From Bacteroides sp. UBA7333 (GTDB lineage: Bacteria > Bacteroidota > Bacteroidia > Bacteroidales > Bacteroidaceae), in NCBI GenBank assembly GCA_002471195.1, contig DKPN01000066.1, positions 1 to 10,490 on the forward strand: DNA of 10,490 bases. The letters run 5' to 3'. The translations under genes were made by a program, and so were the position numbers. Within the stretch, counting starts at the first letter, position 1. Each line of letters begins with the position of its first letter. The notes under the pieces are model-generated. The model was not told the origin of the DNA. It saw nothing but the letters and a program-made list of their open reading frames with translations, and ran no database searches. This document shows positions 6,518-10,490 of the stretch, in pieces.

Positions 6518-8731
6518 TTAAAAACCCTCTCCATTTGCATCATTGCCCTCTGCTTCGGTATTGCAATTATTGCCGCCTATAAGATTTACATTTTTGAAAG
6601 TGTAGGAATTTGAGCTAACAGTAAGAGTATTACCCGATATCTTTGCAACATTTGCATTACCAATATTAAGAGTTACATTCTCCTCATGTGATGTTGTTTC
6701 AGTAAGTTTAAAAACATCCTTCCCCATAGTTGCGAGTACAGCACCTTCACTTGTGGCTATAGAAAGAGTAGATAAAGCATCGCAACTATAGAATACACCA
6801 TTATCTAACAATGTCAATGCAGGGAATGAAACTGTTGACAAAGAGATACAGCCCAAAAAAGCATTGGATCCAATTGAGGTTGCTATGGGAAAAGAAACTT
6901 CTGTTAAGTCTTTACAATCAACAAAAACTTGCCATTCTATTTTTTCAACTATTGGAGCATTAATCGTTTTTAAAGACTTGCAATATTGAAATGCTCGTGA
7001 TCCAATTGAGGTTACAATAGGCATCTTCACTGTTGTTAATGCATCACAACTACCGAAAGCCCCTTGATTACCACTCCCTTCAATCGTAGTTAATTGGGGA
7101 AATTCAATTATTTTTAGTGTTTTACAGTTAGCAAATGCATCTTTTCCTATCATAGATACAAGAGGAAAGGATAAACTTGTTAAAGTTTCACATCCACTGA
7201 AAGCATAGCTTCCAATAGTTGTAGCAACTGGGAACGACACCTCCTTTAAGGATGAATTAAAAGAGGAGTAGTAATTATGACTAAATGCATTATCCCCAAT
7301 TGTTGTTACTTTAGGAAAATAAATACTTTCCAAAGCTTCGCATCCACTAAAAGCCCCATCATCAATACTAGTCGCCACGGGAAAAGATATAGGATTTAAG
7401 GATGTGCAATGATGAAATGCATAGCGCTCAATTATTTTTACCATAGGAAAAGATATATTCGTCAAAATTTCGCAACATCGAAACGATGTTGCTCCGATTG
7501 TTACGGCCTTTGGAAAATCTACATTTGTCAAAGCCTTACAATACTGAAACGCACTCTCACCTATAACTGTAGCTAAAGGACAAGAAATAGATGTTAAAGA
7601 TGTATTAACATCATTTTCCTCATCATTTCCTCCAATCGCGGCATTCGGCACAGCCTTCAAATTGGGAAAAATCAAAGCTATACTTCGATCTGAAGATAAA
7701 CTCTTTAATGTATTCTTTAACTGAATAAATGAAGTCGTTGTTGCCGTCTCATCCTCGATAACCCAACTATCACCGCTCGGAACAAACGTTCCATCGAAAT
7801 CGGTCAACAGTATTTTTTTATTAGTACCCTCAATCGTGAAATCCGCTTGTAGATCTAAAGATTTAGATGAATATGAGAACTTATTTTGCTCGAAATTTAC
7901 ACCTGTACTAATCTTTCTTTTATATATTTTTAAGTCGCTATCTTTCATGGTTGTCACATAAATAGAGAAATCCTTTCCTTTTAGGTCAACAGGAAGTAAT
8001 GCGAATGAAAGTGTTGCTTTTGTTCCACTGTGATTAATAACAGTTGCAGAGAGTTTATTCACTTTGGTTTTGCTACCCTCAAGTACTCCATTCGTCAAAT
8101 TTACTTTTGTCGACTTGTAGAAAAGATCACTCTCGGCCTCTACCCCCATTTCAATAATAGTTTCTCCATCAGGAATATTTACTAGCTCAAGATAGAGAAA
8201 AGACATTACCTGCTGGAATGATAACTTAGGAATACTATAGTTGTCTTCAGACACAGCTGTTGCCCCAGCAACAGAGGCAACTAACAGACTATTTGTATAA
8301 CGATTAGTTTCTGAAATATCTAAATTTTGAACAGATTGATCTATTATCACAGCTGCACCATCAACAATATAACCATCAGTTCTATAGGGATATATAGCAC
8401 AAACATCCTTTTCTCCTAGCCATGTTGCAATCTGACCATTTAAGGCACTTGACTTTCCTGTAGTCTGGGCTACGAATTTCTGATTATCGTTACCTGACGT
8501 TGAGGATACAAAGAGACTAATTTCATCTCCTTCATGCCAAGAAAAGGCAAACTTACTCTTATCATCACTAGGTGTATATGAGACCTTCGTTTGAGGTAAA
8601 GTGTTGACATCGCTAAGTAGCTCTATTTTTATAATTTTTCCTGTATCTTGCTTAGTTAAGGAATCCCCCTCATTTTCACAAGCTGTAAACAATACGACTA
8701 TACTCAACAGTATGTAGATCAAACGTCTCAT
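6518..8731 (-). CDS. Fimbrillin-like / BspA-type leucine-rich-repeat lipoprotein
   Basis: A predicted 737-aa surface lipoprotein. The signal peptide ends in lipobox LFTAC (Cys18). Residues about 32-295 resemble the N-terminal part of Bacteroidetes fimbrillin-like (Mfa-like/FimB-type) proteins: FSWHEGDEISLFV, CAIYPY, LSFQQVMSFLYLEL and LSFALLPVDLKGK are typical landmarks. Residues about 298-360 are a linker (IEGTNKKILLTDFDGTFV). About 378-655 hold roughly 12 BspA/LRR_5 repeats of about 23 residues with consensus TxIGxxAFxxCxxLxxxxFPxA. Such proteins mediate adhesion to host matrix or other bacteria; the precise ligand cannot be read. After the LRRs, an LRR-cap-like segment (VTLNIGNANVAKISGNTLTV) leads to an acidic polar tail (NTEAEGNDANGEGF) without a recognisable type IX sorting domain, consistent with lipid anchoring. 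The IS3 relic begins about 25 bp after the stop, so the 3' end may have been altered. No Shine-Dalgarno precedes ATG 8731. Confidence 0.9.
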   Translation of the reverse strand: MRRLIYILLSIVVLFTACENEGDSLTKQDTGKIIKIELLSDVNTLPQTKVSYTPSDDKSKFAFSWHEGDEISLFVSSTSGNDNQKFVAQTTGKSSALNGQIATWLGEKDVCAIYPYRTDGYIVDGAAVIIDQSVQNLDISETNRYTNSLLVASVAGATAVSEDNYSIPKLSFQQVMSFLYLELVNIPDGETIIEMGVEAESDLFYKSTKVNLTNGVLEGSKTKVNKLSATVINHSGTKATLSFALLPVDLKGKDFSIYVTTMKDSDLKIYKRKISTGVNFEQNKFSYSSKSLDLQADFTIEGTNKKILLTDFDGTFVPSGDSWVIEDETATTTSFIQLKNTLKSLSSDRSIALIFPNLKAVPNAAIGGNDEENDVNTSLTSISCPLATVIGESAFQYCKALTNVDFPKAVTIGATSFRCCEILTNISFPMVKIIERYAFHHCTSLNPISFPVATSIDDGAFSGCEALESIYFPKVTTIGDNAFSHNYYSSFNSSLKEVSFPVATTIGSYAFSGCETLTSLSFPLVSMIGKDAFANCKTLKIIEFPQLTTIEGSGNQGAFGSCDALTTVKMPIVTSIGSRAFQYCKSLKTINAPIVEKIEWQVFVDCKDLTEVSFPIATSIGSNAFLGCISLSTVSFPALTLLDNGVFYSCDALSTLSIATSEGAVLATMGKDVFKLTETTSHEENVTLNIGNANVAKISGNTLTVSSNSYTFKNVNLIGGNNCNTEAEGNDANGEGF

Positions 8732-8792
8732 TTCAATATTTGTATTTAGATATTTTATAAAAACCTAGTATTAAGACAAGTAATTAGCACAA

Positions 8793-8806
8793 ATCATGTG
8801 CATGAT
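8793..8806. promoter_or_regulatory. Short dyad ATCATG-TG-CATGAT
   Basis: Six-bp arms around a TG centre, 62-75 bp before the start codon of the LRR lipoprotein. The overlapping GCACA...TGTGC (8788-8801) forms a second dyad. Position and symmetry would fit a regulator site upstream of the LRR gene, but short palindromes are common in AT-rich DNA, so this is tentative. Confidence 0.25.
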
Positions 8807-8899
8807 ACTTATTTCAAGATGTGTTATATAACTGAGATTATCTCAATCCTTAAACAATAGCATACGCTATATAATATTTCAAGAAAATCCACTCTTTTG

Positions 8900-8919
8900 T
8901 TACACTTTTACAAGTGTAA
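8900..8919. promoter_or_regulatory. Inverted repeat TTACACTT-TTAC-AAGTGTAA
   Basis: Perfect 8-bp arms around a 4-bp spacer in the middle of the divergent intergenic region, about 170 bp before the LRR start and 240 bp before the DUF169 start. There is no T-run for termination and no gene ends nearby, so an operator is more plausible than a terminator. The binding protein is unknown. Confidence 0.4.
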
Positions 8920-9158
8920 GTCTTTATCAGAAAAAATACAAGAAAATTACAATATTTTAATAGATAAATCGCTTCTACTACAGAAAATAAAGACTATAGC
9001 TCAACAAAGATATACTTAATGTTGTATTTCTATAATATCAGCAAAAGATATACACAACAATGAGAAATACTTAATATTTATTTTTGCATTCATAAAATAA
9101 ATGTGTGATCATCTAGACTTTCACTATATTACACCATGTTTGATTAAATCTAATTTGC

Positions 9159-9878
9159 ATGGATAACAAGACCTTTATCGCGAGTTTTAGAGAGGCGTTT
9201 GGTGAGAACACGCAACTGCCTATTGCTTTTTGGTATTCCGATCGTGCCATTGCTGATACTGCCAAGACTGGTGGTTGCTTCTTTAAGCATCTCAATGAGA
9301 TCGCAAACGGTACGCCCGTGAGTTTGACCGGTGAAACGATTGGTTGCGGTGGTGGAAAGTTTTATTGCGGCTTCACCGATATGCCGGAGTTTGTTCCTCA
9401 GTTTGTATCGCAAAAGGAGCACTATAAGGAGACTCCGGAAATGGTGGTGGATATGATTGAGGGGCTTGAGGTTTCAAAAGCGTCGGCTAGCTACCTCAAC
9501 TTTACCCAGATCGACAACTTATCCTCTTTCGATGAAGTGGAGGCGCTTCTCTTTCTGGCGACTCCGGATATTTTAAGCGGACTTGCTACATGGGCTTTCT
9601 TTGACCGAAACGAGCAGGATGTTGTTTCGTCTATTTTCGGGTCGGGCTGTAGCAATGTGGTTACGCAGGGGATTAATGAGAACCGCAACAACGGGTATCG
9701 ATCGTTTATCGGATTCTTTGATCCGTCAGTTCGACCATACGTCAATCCCAATGTTTTGAGCTTCGTTGTTCCGATGTCGCGTTTTCGCGTTATGTTGCAG
9801 ACCATGCATCGTAGCTGCCTTTTTGGAACCCATGCTTGGGATAAGGTTCGCCAAAGAATTATTGATAGCGGGCAATAA
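9159..9878 (+). CDS. DUF169 family protein
   Basis: A predicted 239-aa soluble cytoplasmic protein with no signal peptide or membrane helix. It resembles the DUF169 (COG2043) family: an early PIAFWYSD segment (21-28), a GGCFFKHL cysteine segment (38-45), the Gly/Cys-rich GETIGCGGGKFYCGF (58-72) and a later GSGCSN (161-166). Cys40, Cys63, Cys70 and Cys164 could bind a metal or cofactor, but the family's biochemical function is not established and I assign none. Length fits the family. ATG 9159 immediately precedes the conserved N-terminus, and no Shine-Dalgarno is visible. GC-richer codon use than the upstream AT-rich block suggests that core chromosome resumes here. It appears monocistronic; the downstream 600 bp is non-coding. 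Confidence 0.85.
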   Translation: MDNKTFIASFREAFGENTQLPIAFWYSDRAIADTAKTGGCFFKHLNEIANGTPVSLTGETIGCGGGKFYCGFTDMPEFVPQFVSQKEHYKETPEMVVDMIEGLEVSKASASYLNFTQIDNLSSFDEVEALLFLATPDILSGLATWAFFDRNEQDVVSSIFGSGCSNVVTQGINENRNNGYRSFIGFFDPSVRPYVNPNVLSFVVPMSRFRVMLQTMHRSCLFGTHAWDKVRQRIIDSGQ

Positions 9879-10010
9879 CCCATCGATGTTTTAAATGCGT
9901 TGAGTCTTGAATAGCGGTTCTTCTGTTGCAATGATCGTTTGTTCATGAGATTGATTTTTTGATTCGGTTCGAAGGTAATACATGCTGAGTGTGACAAAAC
10001 CGTCAACAGA

Positions 10011-10050
10011 GGTAAACGAGGGTAAACGGGTGTAAACTGGGGTAAATCCC
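10011..10050. repeat. 10-bp tandem repeat, 4 copies
   Basis: Four consecutive units, exactly 10 bp each: GGTAAACGAG, GGTAAACGGG, TGTAAACTGG, GGTAAATCCC. The core GGTAAAC is kept or differs by one base. There are no spacers. The period is about one DNA helical turn, so all copies face the same side. Confidence 0.9.
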
Positions 10051-10059
10051 TATAAAATG

Positions 10060-10151
10060 TTTTCATTGAAGACGCAAAACAGTCTTCATCGAGCACGTAA
10101 AATCGTTTTCATCGAAGACGAGTTGCCGTTTTCATCGAGAACGAAAGCGAG
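10060..10151. repeat. 23-bp tandem repeat, 4 copies
   Basis: Units start at 10060, 10083, 10106 and 10129, an exact 23-bp period. The first 15 bases are conserved (consensus TTTTCATCGAAGACG; copies differ at 0-3 positions), whereas the last 8 vary (CAAAACAG, TAAAATCG, AGTTGCCG, AAAGCGAG). The core has partial dyad symmetry (TTC-ATC-GAA). It begins 10 bp after the 10-bp array. Confidence 0.93.
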
Positions 10152-10377
10152 TAATCAAACTCTCCCAAATTGCTTTTGCTCCTGCACATATACCTATATA
10201 TTCATAAATATAAACTCAGTTCTATAACTGTTTATATATATGTAATATATATGGGTGTAAATTTGTTATTGGCCAAAAAATGGCAGACACACGATCTCAT
10301 CCTGATAAATCTAGATATAATAATAAATAACAAGGGTAAACCGACTGCGTTTATTATTATAATTGGGCAAAAAAATT

Positions 10378-10449
10378 GCCTCTTACGGACATTTTTTTGC
10401 CTCTTACGGACGTTTTCTGGCCTCTTACGGACATTTTTCGGCCGTTAAC
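10378..10449. repeat. 21-bp tandem repeat, 3 copies plus partial
   Basis: Units start at 10378, 10399 and 10420, an exact 21-bp period, each beginning GCCTCTTACGGAC followed by RTTTT and a variable end. A degenerate fourth start (GCCGTTAAC) is at 10441. The first unit overlaps a small dyad GGCAA-AAAAA-TTGCC (10366-10380). Confidence 0.93.
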
Positions 10450-10490
10450 TATCATGTTTTTTATGGATCGAGCGAATAGTTTTTCAAATT

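Larger units (their letters stand above)
8732..9158. other. AT-rich divergent intergenic region
   Basis: A 427-bp stretch separating two divergent starts (LRR gene leftward, DUF169 gene rightward). I see no coding potential. It contains an exact inverted repeat at 8900-8919 and a shorter dyad at 8793-8806, both listed separately. No full TTTG-N19-TAnnTTTG promoter could be placed for either gene. It must hold promoters for both genes, yet is much more AT-rich than the DUF169 gene itself, so it probably belongs to the accessory segment. Confidence 0.7.
9879..10490. other. Non-coding, repeat-bearing region downstream of DUF169 gene
   Basis: At least 612 bp to the window end without a convincing gene. 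The first 130 bp are unremarkable. Three tandem arrays follow (10011-10050, 10060-10151, 10378-10449), the last two separated by a very AT-rich stretch of about 225 bp (10152-10377) with many TATA runs. A 92-codon plus-strand open frame at 10170-10448 merely reads through the third array and looks spurious. No terminator for the DUF169 gene was found. Confidence 0.75.

Noticed and set aside
8760..8800. Promoter for the LRR lipoprotein (TTTG ... TAGGTTTT on the minus strand)
   Set aside because: Spacing is 22 bp instead of about 19 and the -7 box has a mismatch, so it is not good enough to call.
9491..10096. 201-codon minus-strand open frame opposite the DUF169 gene
   Set aside because: It overlaps a well-supported gene antisense, shows no recognisable domain, and part of it runs through the tandem repeats.
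10060..10151. CRISPR array
   Set aside because: The 23-bp units are directly tandem with no unique spacers of typical length, and there are no cas genes.
10170..10448. 92-codon plus-strand open reading frame
   Set aside because: It runs through AT-rich DNA and the 21-bp array; its C-terminus is just that repeat translated, and its low-complexity composition is unlike a real protein.
10011..10449. Iteron-type plasmid replication origin
   Set aside because: Period and AT-rich neighbour would fit, but no rep gene is present and chromosomal-type genes flank the region within the window.

Overview
The window looks like a chromosomal segment from a Bacteroidales bacterium, most plausibly Porphyromonas or a close relative. 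The support is a GH92 mannosidase, a fimbrillin-like/BspA leucine-rich-repeat lipoprotein, a near-perfect Bacteroidetes promoter (TTTG, 19 bp, TAnnTTTG) in front of a tRNA gene, starts without Shine-Dalgarno sequences, and Bacteroidetes-type transposase remnants. The genus is an inference; no marker here fixes it.

Layout. 1-1014 (+) is the C-terminal part of a GH92 alpha-mannosidase. A hairpin and a promoter lead into tRNA-Ser(UGA) at 1170-1254, which has a strong terminator. 1355-1698 (-) is a decayed ISL3/ISAon1-type transposase. 1819-5287 (-) holds a two-gene unit: a 905-aa lipoprotein with about 15 MORN repeats, a hydrophobic middle and a toxin-like C-terminal region, followed 16 bp later by a zinc ribbon-TM-OmpA protein. 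Directly upstream of this unit lie an IS30 transposase remnant (5308-5540) and an IS3 remnant abutting it (5543 to about 6492). 6518-8731 (-) is a large lipoprotein joining a fimbrillin-like domain to BspA-type LRRs. 8732-9158 is an AT-rich divergent intergenic region. 9159-9878 (+) is a DUF169 protein. 9879-10490 is non-coding and carries three separate tandem-repeat arrays with periods of 10, 23 and 21 bp.

By eye, the flanking genes (GH92, DUF169) are clearly more GC-rich than the 1.3-9.1 kb interior. The interior is also bounded or interrupted by three different transposase remnants and begins just after a tRNA gene. It therefore reads as an accessory island of cell-surface genes inserted between core genes.

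The best candidate for an undescribed system is the MORN lipoprotein and its zinc ribbon-OmpA partner. The former looks like an outer-membrane, effector-like protein. The latter would span the inner membrane, with a cytosolic zinc ribbon and a peptidoglycan-binding periplasmic domain. The second is the composite minisatellite at 10011-10449.
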